NCBI GenBank assembly: GCA_964574335.1
Contig: CAZNNH010000232.1
Location: 1 to 7,991, forward strand
Origin: CAZNNH01 sp964574335
Lineage (GTDB): Bacteria > Acidobacteriota > Vicinamibacteria > Fen-336
Length of the DNA stretch: 7,991 nucleotides
Direction: 5' to 3'
The translations under genes and the position numbers were made by a program. Below the pieces are notes generated by a model. The model was not told the origin of the DNA. It worked only from the letters and a program-made list of their open reading frames with translations, and made no database searches. Each line of letters opens with the position of its first letter. The first letter of the stretch is position 1. Shown piece by piece: positions 1-6,917 of the stretch.

Positions 1-1122
1 CTGCTGAACGACGGAACCGCGATCGTGCTGTTCACGCTGAGCCTGTCTCTGGTGACGGGGGTGAGCGTCACGGTGTGGCAGCTGACGACGGCGCTCCTCG
101 GCATCGTCGGGTTCGGCGCGCTGATCGGCGCCGCGGTCGGCGTGGCGGTCTCCCACGTGATCCGGCAGATCGATGATGCCATGATCGAGATCACGCTCAC
201 GACCATCGCGGCGTACGGAGCGTTCGTGCTGGCCGAGCACCTGCACTATTCGGGCGTGATCGCGGTGGTGGTGGCCGGGGTGCTGTGCGGCAACTACGGC
301 GCGCGTACCGGCATGACGCCGTCCACGCGAGTCGCCGTCGAGACCTTCTGGGAATACGTCACCTTCGCGTTGAACTCGATGGTGTTCCTCCTGATCGGGC
401 TCGAGGTGCATCTCGACGCGCTGTTCGGCTCGTGGGAAGCGATTGTGGCGGCGTATCTGGTGGTGACCGTCGCGCGAGGGGTCGTGATCTTCGCGGTGTC
501 TGGGCTGTTGCGAAGGACGCGCGAGAAGATCTCGTGGCCGTGGACGGTGGTGCTGACGTGGGGCGGGCTTCGCGGCGGGCTGCCGATGGTTCTGGTGCTC
601 AGCTTGGCGAAGGAGTTTCCGCATCGGGATCTGTTGGTGACGATGACGTTCGGGGTGGTGATGATCTCGATCCTGGTGCACGGCATGACCGTGTCGCCCC
701 TGCTGCGGCGGCTGGGGATCGTCAAAGGGCGGGAGCACCGGGAGGCGTACGAGCTCGCGCGAGGCAAATGGCAGGCCGCCAGCGCCGCGCTCGAGGAGCT
801 GGACCGAATGTCGCATGTGCACTTCTCCCGCGACGATGTGCGTGCGCAGATCAAGGGGGAGTACGCCAGGCGCATCGAGGAGGGGCGTCAACAGATCAGT
901 GAGCTGGAGCTGGACCGCGCTGCGATTGCGGCGGAGGAATCTCAGTGGGCACGCCGTCATCTGTTGCTGACGGAGAAGAACCATGTGATCGATTCCTTCC
1001 GGCAGGGTGTTCTCACGCAGGACGTCCACGAGCAGTTGCTGGCCGACATCGATGCCCGCCTGCTGCGGCTGGAATCGGGCGAAGATGAGCAGGCGGCAGA
1101 GCAGGAGCGGGGCAGGCGTTGA
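1..1122 (+). CDS. CPA1-family Na+/H+ antiporter (NhaP type), 3' part
   Basis: This is a membrane exchanger that swaps cytosolic Na+ (or another monovalent cation) for external protons or the reverse, so acting in pH and salt homeostasis. The reading frame is open from base 1, so the start and the first membrane segments lie upstream; 373 residues are visible. The fragment opens with LLNDGTAIVLF, the CPA1 motif whose Asn-Asp pair carries the transport-site aspartate. Further family signatures are FWEYVTFALNSMVFLLIGLEV-type sequence around residues 115-135 and GGLRGGLPMVL around 187-197. Roughly seven hydrophobic segments end near residue 235. The remaining ~135 residues are hydrophilic, charged and strongly helical, as in the cytosolic regulatory tails of many CPA1 proteins. 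The stop codon overlaps the next start. Family assignment is secure; the ion actually carried cannot be read from the sequence. Confidence 0.93.
   Translation: MLNDGTAIVLFTLSLSLVTGVSVTVWQLTTALLGIVGFGALIGAAVGVAVSHVIRQIDDAMIEITLTTIAAYGAFVLAEHLHYSGVIAVVVAGVLCGNYGARTGMTPSTRVAVETFWEYVTFALNSMVFLLIGLEVHLDALFGSWEAIVAAYLVVTVARGVVIFAVSGLLRRTREKISWPWTVVLTWGGLRGGLPMVLVLSLAKEFPHRDLLVTMTFGVVMISILVHGMTVSPLLRRLGIVKGREHREAYELARGKWQAASAALEELDRMSHVHFSRDDVRAQIKGEYARRIEEGRQQISELELDRAAIAAEESQWARRHLLLTEKNHVIDSFRQGVLTQDVHEQLLADIDARLLRLESGEDEQAAEQERGRR
1103..1107 (+). promoter_or_regulatory. Ribosome binding site for the SecA-like gene
   Basis: AGGAG lies 11 bases before the TTG at 1119, inside the last codons of the antiporter gene. 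Together with the TTGA stop/start overlap it supports TTG as the real start and suggests translational coupling. No ATG or other convincing start is available nearby, and the protein aligns with SecA from its first ~20 residues. Confidence 0.6.
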
Positions 1123-3551
1123 GCGCGAGGGTACGAACCCGGAGTCAACGAGTCCTCGACCGCCTGCGTGGCCGCCCCGTCGACCACGACCTCGCGTCCG
1201 AGCGCCGCGTCCTGGCCGAGGTCGGTGCGCTCGAGGCGTCCCTCCGGGGGCTGGACGACGCGGACGTGCGCGGGAGAGCGCTGGACCTGCGCGGTCGCGT
1301 GGAGGGGGGAGAGCCTCTCGACGACGTGGCCCCCGAGGCCTTCGCCCTCGTCAGGGAGGCCGCCCGCCGGAGACTCGGACAGCGCCCCTTCGACGAGCAG
1401 GTGCTCGCGGGCCTGGCGATGTACCGGGGGCGCGTGGCCGAGCTGGCGACCGGCGAAGGCAAGACGCTGGCCGCGGTGGCCCCGGCGTTCCTGAACGCCC
1501 TCAGGGGCCGGGGGGTGCACGTCCTGACCTTCAACGACTACCTGGCCCGGAGGGACGCCGAGTGGATGGGACCCGTCTACCGGCTGCTCGGCGTCGCGGC
1601 GGGGTCGGTGCAGGAGGGGACGGCGGCCGCCGAGCGGCGCCGCGCGTACGGCGCCGACGTCACCTACGCCACGGCCAGGGAGGCCGGCTTCGACTTCCTT
1701 CGCGACGGGCTCGTCCTCGCAGAGAAGGAGCGCGTGCAGCGTCCCTTCCACTTCGCCCTGGTGGACGAGGCCGACTCGATCCTCATCGACGAGGCGCGCG
1801 TCCCTCTGGTGATCGCCGGCGAGACCGGTGAGTCCGTTCCCGGCCCCGAGCGCGTCGCCGCGCTGGTGCGGACGTTGCGGCCCGGGACGGACTTCGACAC
1901 CGACGAGTACGGCCACAACATCGCCCTGACCGAGGAGGGAACCGCCCGGATGGAGGCGCTGCTCGGCTCGGGACCGCTGTTCTCCACGGAAAACGTGGCC
2001 CTCCACGCTCGCGTGCGGCACGCCCTCCACGCCCTCCACTTCCTCGAGCGCGACGTGGACTACATCGTCCGGGGCGGGAAGATCGAGCTGGTCGATGACT
2101 TCACGGGCCGGGTCGCAGAGAGGCGTCGCTGGCCCGACGGGCTGCAGGCCGCGCTGGAGGCCAAGGAGGGCCTGCGGCCACAGCCGGAGGGACGGATCCT
2201 CGGGTCGATCACCCTCCAGCACTTCCTTCGCCTCTACCCGCGCCTGGCCGGGATGACGGCGACCGCCGAGCCCGCCGCGGAGGAGCTCTTCGACTTCTAC
2301 GGGGTCCGGGTGGCCGTCGTGCCCACCCACCGTCCGATGATCCGGAGTGACGAGCCCGACGTCGTCTTCACCCACAAGGCGGCGAAGCGGGAGGCCCTGA
2401 TCGCGGAGATCGCCCGCGCGCACGCGGCGGGCCAGCCGGTGCTGGTGGGCACGGCGAGCGTCGCCGAGTCGGAGGACCTGGCCGCGGGCCTGCGCGCCGC
2501 GGGGATGGGCTGCGAGGTCCTGAACGCCAAGAACGACGAGCAAGAGGCCCGGGTGGTGGCGGGCGCCGGGGCCCGGGGCGCGGTCACCATCTCGACCAAC
2601 ATGGCCGGCCGCGGCACCGACATCCGCCTGGGCGGCTCGGACGAGCACGGCCGGGACGCCGTGGTCGCCCTGGGCGGTCTCTACGTGATCGGCAGCAACC
2701 GACACGAGAGCCGCCGCATCGATTCCCAGCTTCGGGGACGCGCCGGGCGACAGGGCGACCCGGGTCGGTCGCGCTTCTTCGTCAGCCTGGAGGACGATCT
2801 GGTCCGGCGCTACGGTGTCGAGCGGCTGGTGACGGCGCGCAGACTCCCGCCGAGGCAGGCGGGCCCGGTCGAAAGCCCCCTGGTCGCCGTCGAGATCGCC
2901 CGTGCCCAGAGGATCGTGGAGGCGGAGAGCCTGGAGATCCGCCGCACGCTGTTCGCGTACTCCGACGTGGTCGAGGTGCAGCGGCAGGCCATGGACGAGT
3001 GGCGGCAGGGAGCGCTTGAGGGCGGCGGATCGGACGACGGCCTCGTTTCTCGCTGCGCCCAGCGGATCCGCGAGCGGCACCCCGGTCTCGACGATGGCGC
3101 CTGCGAGGCGGCGGCGCGTCGGGTCGTGGTGATCACCATGGACCGCTGCTGGAGCGACCACCTCGGCCACGTGGCCGAGGTGCGCGACGACAGCCACCTG
3201 CTGGCCTTCGGCGGGAAGATCCCCCTCGCTCAGTTCCAGCAGGAGGCCGGACGCTCCTTCCCGATCTTCGAAGACCGGGTCGAGGATGAGGCGCTCTTGG
3301 CCGCGGACTCCCTGGTGGTCCGTGACGGCGCCGTGGACTGGGGCGGCTCAGGCCTGCTCGGTCCCTCGGCCACCTGGACGTACCTCGTCAGCGACAACCC
3401 CTTCGGTGCCAGCGGCTGGCTGAGCCCCGCGCAGCGGCCGCTTCTCGTCCTGGCGGCGGTCGTGGCGTGGCCGATCCTGCTCGCGCAGGGCCTGGGCGTC
3501 CTGTGGAAGCGCCGCCGCAGGCGGCCGGCGACGGGCGCCGACGAGAGCTGA
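1119..3551 (+). CDS. SecA-paralogue translocase ATPase lacking the helical wing domain, with a C-terminal hydrophobic tail
   Basis: A SecA-type motor, which in the family couples ATP hydrolysis to pushing preproteins through SecYEG. The start is TTG; the N-terminal region (PEAFALVREAARR, residues 72-84) matches canonical SecA. NBD1 has Walker A TGEGKT at 111-116, FNDYLARRDAEWMGP at 138-152 and DEAD at 216-219 followed by SILIDEAR. The preprotein-binding domain spans about 230-365 (DFTGR at 327-331, EAKEG at 347-351). NBD2 has GMTATA at 378-383, VLVGTASV at 441-448, NMAGRGTDIRLGG at 494-506 and HESRRIDSQLRGRAGRQGDPG at 529-549. The helical scaffold remains (QRIV...SDVVEVQRQ; MDRCWSDHL at 674-682) with the two-helix-finger region after it. 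Only ~45 residues separate QRQAMDEW from MDRCW, so the helical wing domain is essentially missing, as known for mycobacterial SecA2. The zinc-binding C-tail is absent. Residues 774-796 are hydrophobic and are followed by KRRRRR. Most likely an accessory SecA; its substrates are unknown. Confidence 0.93.
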   Translation: MSARVRTRSQRVLDRLRGRPVDHDLASERRVLAEVGALEASLRGLDDADVRGRALDLRGRVEGGEPLDDVAPEAFALVREAARRRLGQRPFDEQVLAGLAMYRGRVAELATGEGKTLAAVAPAFLNALRGRGVHVLTFNDYLARRDAEWMGPVYRLLGVAAGSVQEGTAAAERRRAYGADVTYATAREAGFDFLRDGLVLAEKERVQRPFHFALVDEADSILIDEARVPLVIAGETGESVPGPERVAALVRTLRPGTDFDTDEYGHNIALTEEGTARMEALLGSGPLFSTENVALHARVRHALHALHFLERDVDYIVRGGKIELVDDFTGRVAERRRWPDGLQAALEAKEGLRPQPEGRILGSITLQHFLRLYPRLAGMTATAEPAAEELFDFYGVRVAVVPTHRPMIRSDEPDVVFTHKAAKREALIAEIARAHAAGQPVLVGTASVAESEDLAAGLRAAGMGCEVLNAKNDEQEARVVAGAGARGAVTISTNMAGRGTDIRLGGSDEHGRDAVVALGGLYVIGSNRHESRRIDSQLRGRAGRQGDPGRSRFFVSLEDDLVRRYGVERLVTARRLPPRQAGPVESPLVAVEIARAQRIVEAESLEIRRTLFAYSDVVEVQRQAMDEWRQGALEGGGSDDGLVSRCAQRIRERHPGLDDGACEAAARRVVVITMDRCWSDHLGHVAEVRDDSHLLAFGGKIPLAQFQQEAGRSFPIFEDRVEDEALLAADSLVVRDGAVDWGGSGLLGPSATWTYLVSDNPFGASGWLSPAQRPLLVLAAVVAWPILLAQGLGVLWKRRRRRPATGADES

Positions 3552-3656
3552 GGCTCGCACTGCAACAGGCTGAGGGGGCCCGGGATCGCCGGGTCGCTCG
3601 GCGAGCCGTCGTCCGCCTTGGTCGAGGAGTCGGGGGCACGTCCGCGTGGCTGCGAG

Positions 3657-3686
3657 TTGACGCGTGAGCCGTCTCCGGGTTACCTA
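3657..3686 (+). promoter_or_regulatory. Weak candidate sigma-70-type promoter
   Basis: TTGACG at 3657-3662 matches five of six -35 consensus bases. Eighteen bases later TACCTA at 3681-3686 is a poor -10 match. The position, about 60 bases ahead of the preferred start at 3745, is sensible for the fused synthase gene. In DNA this GC-rich a TTGACG can arise by chance, so this is tentative. Confidence 0.25.
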
Positions 3687-3725
3687 CCCTCCTGGCCGCA
3701 CCCTGGTCCCTTCTCGGTCGCTACC

Positions 3726-3732
3726 AGAGAGG
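3726..3732 (+). promoter_or_regulatory. Ribosome binding site selecting the ATG at 3745
   Basis: AGAGAGG ends 12 bases before ATG 3745. It is the best Shine-Dalgarno-like stretch in the spacer and is the reason for preferring 3745 over the upstream in-frame GTG at 3664 or the ATG at 3802, which sits right at the first membrane segment. Confidence 0.5.
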
Positions 3733-3744
3733 TGTCGAAACGGC

Positions 3745-6645
3745 ATGCTGAATTGGAAGGGGCACAGGAAGACGCGCCGGGCTTCCTCAGATGAGTCTCC
3801 CATGGTCGTCCTGCTGACCCTCGCCTTCTTCCTTTCTGGCGCGGCCGGCCTGGTCTTCGAGACCCTCTGGTTTCGTCTCGCTGGCCTCACGTTCGGGAAC
3901 AGCGTGTGGGCGTCCAGCCTGGTCCTGTCGAGCTTCATGGGGGGACTGGCGCTGGGCAACGGCATCGCCGCCCGGCACGGCCGTGGAATCCATCGTCCGG
4001 TTCTCGCCTATGCGCTGCTGGAATGCCTGGCGGGCGGTGCCGGCTTGCTTCTCGTCCTCCTGCTTCGCTACCTGCCGGATCTCCTTGCGCCTCTCTTTCG
4101 GCAGTTCCTGGACCAACCGACCCTGCTGAATCCCATCCGATTCGGCCTCGCTTTCACCCTGCTTCTGATCCCGACCACGGCCATGGGCCTCACGCTGCCG
4201 CTCATGGTCAAAGCCGTGAACCTGTTGAAACCCGACTTCGGAAGCGCCCTGGGTCGACTCTATGGCGTGAACACCATCGGAGCGATGACGGGCGCCATCG
4301 CCGGAGAGTGGCTACTTCTGCCCCGGCTCGGCGTCCTGGGAAGCGCAGCGGCGGCGGCCTCTCTCAATCTCGTGGCCGCTCTTGGCGCCGTCGCCGCGGA
4401 TTGGCTCGGCCGAGGGAGCAGGACGACCCGGCAGGAAGCCCCCCGAGTCGACGCCGGCCGCCTCTCCCTGGATTCCCGGCTGTCACGCCTTCTGCTCGCT
4501 GCGATGCTCTCGGGCGCCATCCTTCTGGCGCTGGAGGTCGTCTGGTTCCGTTTCCTTCAGCTCTTCGTCCTGTCGACGACCCGCGGCTTCGCCATCATGT
4601 TGCTGGTCGTGCTGCTCGGAATCGGCGTGGGTGGATATGCGGGCAGTTGGTGGCTACGGCTCCAGGCGGGCGCCTACCGATACATCTCTCACCTGGCCAT
4701 CGTCGCCGGGCTCCTCACCTTGTGGACCTACATCGGATTCGCGGGGACGCCGGAAGCCTTCGCCGGCAGTCGAGACGCGGGCTTCGTCGACACCCTCGCC
4801 CTCTGCCTACGCTTGATGCTCCCGGTTTCCGTCTCGTCCGGCCTCTTGTTCACATTCGTGGGAAGGGCCGTGTTCGACTCCCACCAGGAGGAGACCGGGG
4901 CGGTCGGCTGGGTCACCCTGTTCAACACGGTGGGTGCGGCGCTGGGAGCGCTGGCGGCCGGATGGGTGCTGCTGCCAGGACTCGGCATCGAGCGCTCCCT
5001 GGTTGCCCTGGCGGTGGCCTACGGAGCGCTGGCCTTCGTGATCCCGCGGTCCGTGTACCTAGAGGAGGGATCCAGGTGGGCGATCGGGACATGGCCCTCC
5101 TTGCTCGGCGCCTTGGCCATCACGTTGTTGCTCTTCCCCTTCGGGCTCATGAGGAACCACTTCGTGCCGCTCGCGATAGCCCCATACCGGACCGAAGGCA
5201 CCCGGATCGTTGAGGTCCGCGAAGGTCTCACAGAGACCGTCGTCTTCCTTCAGAGCTACTGGCTGGGTGAGCCCTACTCCTCGCGATTGGTGACCAACAA
5301 CTACTCGATGACCGCCATCGACCTGCCGGCCAAGCGCTACATGAAGCAGTTCGCGTACTGGCCGATGGCCTTCCATCCGCGAATCGAGAAGGCCCTGCTG
5401 ATCAGCTATGGCCTCGGCACCACGGCGGAGGCGCTGACGGAGGCCCCCGAGCTCGAGCAGCTCGACGTCGTGGACATCTCCAGAGACATCGTCGCCATGA
5501 GCCAGGCAGCCTATCCCGATCCCGCCAGGAGCCCGCTGAGCGATCCGCGCGTCAAGCTCCACGTCGAGGACGGCCGCTTCTTCCTTCTCGCCAGCGACGA
5601 GCGGTACGACCTGATCACCGCGGAGCCGCCGCCGCTAATGATGGCCGGCGTCGTCAACCTGTACACCGAAGAGTACTTCCGGCTCATCCGGGGCGCNNNN
5701 NNNNNNTATGTGACCTACTGGCTTCCGGTGGTGAATCTGTCTCCGGGTGACTCGCGATCGGTCATCAGGGCCTTCTGCAACGTGTTCGACGACTGTTCGT
5801 TGTGGCGTGGGGCCCGGCTGGACCTGATGCTCGCCGGCTCGCGCAACGCTACCGGCCAGGTGGACGCAGCACGGTTCGAGAGAGCGTGGCGAAACCGCCG
5901 AAGCGCCCGCGAGCTTCAGACCATCGGCATGGAGGTGCCGGAGCTGCTGCTGACCACCTTCGTCGGCGACGCTGCCTACCTGGAGGGGTATGCGCGCGAC
6001 GCCGCCCCCCTGACTGACAACTACCCGCATCGACTCGGTCGGGACATCGTGCCCCGCGAGGAGCTCCAGCAACGCGTGGCCCACTACGGTGGGATGGTGA
6101 GAACCGATGAGACGGAGCGGCGGTACCGCGATAGCGAGTACCTGAAGCGAATCCTCCCCCGGGGACTCTACGAATCGGCGATCCCGTTCTTCCCCTACCA
6201 GGCTCTGCTCGAGCGGTGCCTGGGCGCGGGGGGCGGAGGCTGGCCGCTGCCCGTCGAGGAGCTCGATCGCGTCCTTTCCGATAGCACCCTGAGAACCCCC
6301 GTCCTGTGGCTGCTGGGAGATCTTCACGAGTTCAGCGGCGTCATCGACAAGCTCGAGTCAAAGAACGCCTACAGCGCTCCCGTTCACTACTACCTCGGCC
6401 TCAGAGCCGTGGCCAGCCGCGATTTCTTGGAGGCGGAGGAGCATTTCGGGCAAGCGCAGATCATGAGCGGCGATCCCCGCATCTACTACTATCGGATCCT
6501 GGCCCTGGCCTATGCCAACCGGCTGGAGGAGGCACGCAGAGTCGCGGACGAGCTGGCAGCCCAGGTCCCGGCAAACGCGGAAGACCTCGGATTCTGGGAG
6601 TTCTGCAGAGTACGTTTCGGTCTGGAAAGGGCGCTCAGGCACTAG
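3745..6645 (+). CDS. Polytopic membrane protein fused to a spermidine-synthase-like domain and C-terminal TPR-like helices
   Basis: Belongs to the 'fused MFS/spermidine synthase' group: a membrane domain followed by a Rossmann methyltransferase-fold domain. From ATG 3745 it has 966 residues. About 13 hydrophobic segments lie between residues 20 and 474, arranged as two similar halves. The synthase-like domain runs from about 485 to 770: SYGLGTT at 564-570 stands where true synthases have the Gly-rich GGGDG loop, VDIS at 576-579 fits the second strand, EDGRFF at 608-613 the third, and YDLITAEPPP at 621-630 replaces the usual DxxDP catalytic region. PLTDNYP near 755-761 matches the family's conserved TD-P motif. 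Two TPR-like helical pairs lie at about 880-938. The replaced catalytic Asp makes classical polyamine synthesis doubtful, and the true substrate is unknown. The coding sequence crosses a ten-N gap, so 3-4 residues are unknown and the gap length may be arbitrary. It ends in two in-frame stops (TAG 6643, TAG 6649) within a tandem ACTAGG repeat. Confidence 0.85.
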   Translation: MLNWKGHRKTRRASSDESPMVVLLTLAFFLSGAAGLVFETLWFRLAGLTFGNSVWASSLVLSSFMGGLALGNGIAARHGRGIHRPVLAYALLECLAGGAGLLLVLLLRYLPDLLAPLFRQFLDQPTLLNPIRFGLAFTLLLIPTTAMGLTLPLMVKAVNLLKPDFGSALGRLYGVNTIGAMTGAIAGEWLLLPRLGVLGSAAAAASLNLVAALGAVAADWLGRGSRTTRQEAPRVDAGRLSLDSRLSRLLLAAMLSGAILLALEVVWFRFLQLFVLSTTRGFAIMLLVVLLGIGVGGYAGSWWLRLQAGAYRYISHLAIVAGLLTLWTYIGFAGTPEAFAGSRDAGFVDTLALCLRLMLPVSVSSGLLFTFVGRAVFDSHQEETGAVGWVTLFNTVGAALGALAAGWVLLPGLGIERSLVALAVAYGALAFVIPRSVYLEEGSRWAIGTWPSLLGALAITLLLFPFGLMRNHFVPLAIAPYRTEGTRIVEVREGLTETVVFLQSYWLGEPYSSRLVTNNYSMTAIDLPAKRYMKQFAYWPMAFHPRIEKALLISYGLGTTAEALTEAPELEQLDVVDISRDIVAMSQAAYPDPARSPLSDPRVKLHVEDGRFFLLASDERYDLITAEPPPLMMAGVVNLYTEEYFRLIRGXXXXYVTYWLPVVNLSPGDSRSVIRAFCNVFDDCSLWRGARLDLMLAGSRNATGQVDAARFERAWRNRRSARELQTIGMEVPELLLTTFVGDAAYLEGYARDAAPLTDNYPHRLGRDIVPREELQQRVAHYGGMVRTDETERRYRDSEYLKRILPRGLYESAIPFFPYQALLERCLGAGGGGWPLPVEELDRVLSDSTLRTPVLWLLGDLHEFSGVIDKLESKNAYSAPVHYYLGLRAVASRDFLEAEEHFGQAQIMSGDPRIYYYRILALAYANRLEEARRVADELAAQVPANAEDLGFWEFCRVRFGLERALRH
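3832..5031 (+). repeat. Internal duplication within the membrane domain (protein level)
   Basis: The membrane region is made of two related halves, about 3832-4392 and 4507-5031. LSGAAGLVFETLWFR in the first half matches LSGAILLALEVVWFR in the second. NTIGAMTGAIAGEWLLLPRLG matches NTVGAALGALAAGWVLLPGLG. The spacing between the two motifs is similar in each half (about 145 and 137 residues). The copies have diverged at DNA level, so this is an old duplication, as is usual for transporter-like folds, and not a recent repeat. Confidence 0.75.
5697..5706. other. Assembly gap of ten N
   Basis: Ten undetermined bases interrupt the synthase-like domain. The frame is open on both sides and stays in register. 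The codon entering the gap is GCN, so it is alanine whatever the last base is. In relatives this position usually carries a short turn of the type R-x-R-L-x-x-G-G before the next strand. Three unknown codons is slightly short for that, so the real gap may be longer than ten bases. Confidence 0.95.
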
Positions 6646-6658
6646 GACTAGGCACCCT

Positions 6659-6694
6659 GTCGGCGGAACCCACGCTTGCCCGGTGGCTGCCGAC
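6659..6694 (+). terminator. Possible stem-loop after the fused synthase gene
   Basis: GTCGGC at 6659-6664 pairs with GCCGAC at 6689-6694, and inside it CCAC at 6670-6673 can pair with GTGG at 6683-6686. It begins 13 bases after the stop codon, where a terminator would sit. No run of T follows, so it is not a standard intrinsic terminator. It may only slow polymerase, or be a chance pairing in GC-rich DNA. Confidence 0.25.
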
Positions 6695-6726
6695 TCGGGG
6701 AGCGTGGACCGCCGGCCAGGACGTTG

Positions 6727-6741
6727 GTCGTCATCGACGAC
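6727..6741 (+). repeat. Perfect short inverted repeat GTCGTC-ATC-GACGAC
   Basis: Six-base arms are separated by three bases in the middle of the spacer. It could be a small hairpin or a protein-binding half-site pair upstream of the GyrI-domain gene. Nothing else supports a function. Confidence 0.3.
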
Positions 6742-6829
6742 GATCGGACGCCCCTGGAGCGCGTTCACAGATGTCACGCCGGCCGCTCAACCATCGATTT
6801 CCACCGCTCCCTCGAATCCTCTTCCTATT

Positions 6830-6845
6830 CGCCGCCGGGGCGGCG
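6830..6845 (+). repeat. GC-only hairpin in the spacer
   Basis: CGCCGC at 6830-6835 pairs with GCGGCG at 6840-6845 around a four-base CGGG loop. It lies about 80 bases ahead of the start at 6928 and is followed by TAGCTTG, not a T-run. It may be a weak terminator or part of the leader of the next gene. Confidence 0.35.
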
Positions 6846-6860
6846 TAGCTTGCCTCACCC

Positions 6861-6878
6861 GAGGAGCAGAGGCTCCTC
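6861..6878 (+). repeat. Second hairpin, seven-base perfect stem
   Basis: GAGGAGC at 6861-6867 pairs exactly with GCTCCTC at 6872-6878 around an AGAG loop. It lies 15 bases after the previous hairpin and 49 bases before the next start. The 5' arm itself looks like a Shine-Dalgarno sequence but is too far upstream to serve the gene. Tandem hairpins here could form a structured leader. Confidence 0.4.
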
Positions 6879-6909
6879 CCGCCTCCCGAACAGGACGGAA
6901 CGTGACGGT

Positions 6910-6917
6910 AGGATAGG
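6910..6917 (+). promoter_or_regulatory. Ribosome binding site for the GyrI-domain gene
   Basis: AGGATAGG ends ten bases before ATG 6928. It is a modest Shine-Dalgarno match. With the basic stretch and hydrophobic segment that begin right after this ATG, it supports 6928 as the start. Confidence 0.5.

Larger units (their letters stand above)
3552..3744 (+). other. Spacer between the SecA-like gene and the fused synthase gene
   Basis: This 193-base spacer holds no convincing gene. A GTG at 3664 is in frame with the downstream gene, but the 27 residues it would add (rich in Arg and Pro) do not look like part of the protein and the region holds promoter-like sequence instead. I see only short G/C inverted repeats just after the SecA-like stop, with no T-run, so no clear intrinsic terminator. 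Partial read-through from the upstream genes is possible. Confidence 0.5.

Noticed and set aside
285..902. Open frames on both strands overlapping the antiporter gene
   Set aside because: Both are shadows; the antiporter frame carries the conserved CPA1 motifs.
957..3197. A 746-codon open frame on the minus strand
   Set aside because: It lies antisense to the SecA-like gene, is rich in His/Arg/Gly/Pro/Val with no recognisable domain, and is the expected stop-free shadow of a high-GC gene.
3664..3744. GTG at 3664 as the start of the fused synthase gene
   Set aside because: It would add 27 atypical residues across a promoter-like stretch; ATG 3745 has a better ribosome binding site.
3906..5213. 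A 435-codon + strand frame inside the fused synthase gene
   Set aside because: Its Arg/Pro/Gly-rich translation has no family features, while the overlapping frame encodes clear membrane segments and motifs.
6724..6765. Frame reading VVIDDDRTPLERV, which resembles the start of a response regulator receiver domain
   Set aside because: The likeness stops after about 13 residues, there is no ribosome binding site and the rest of the frame is low-complexity. At most it is a decayed fragment; chance is more likely.
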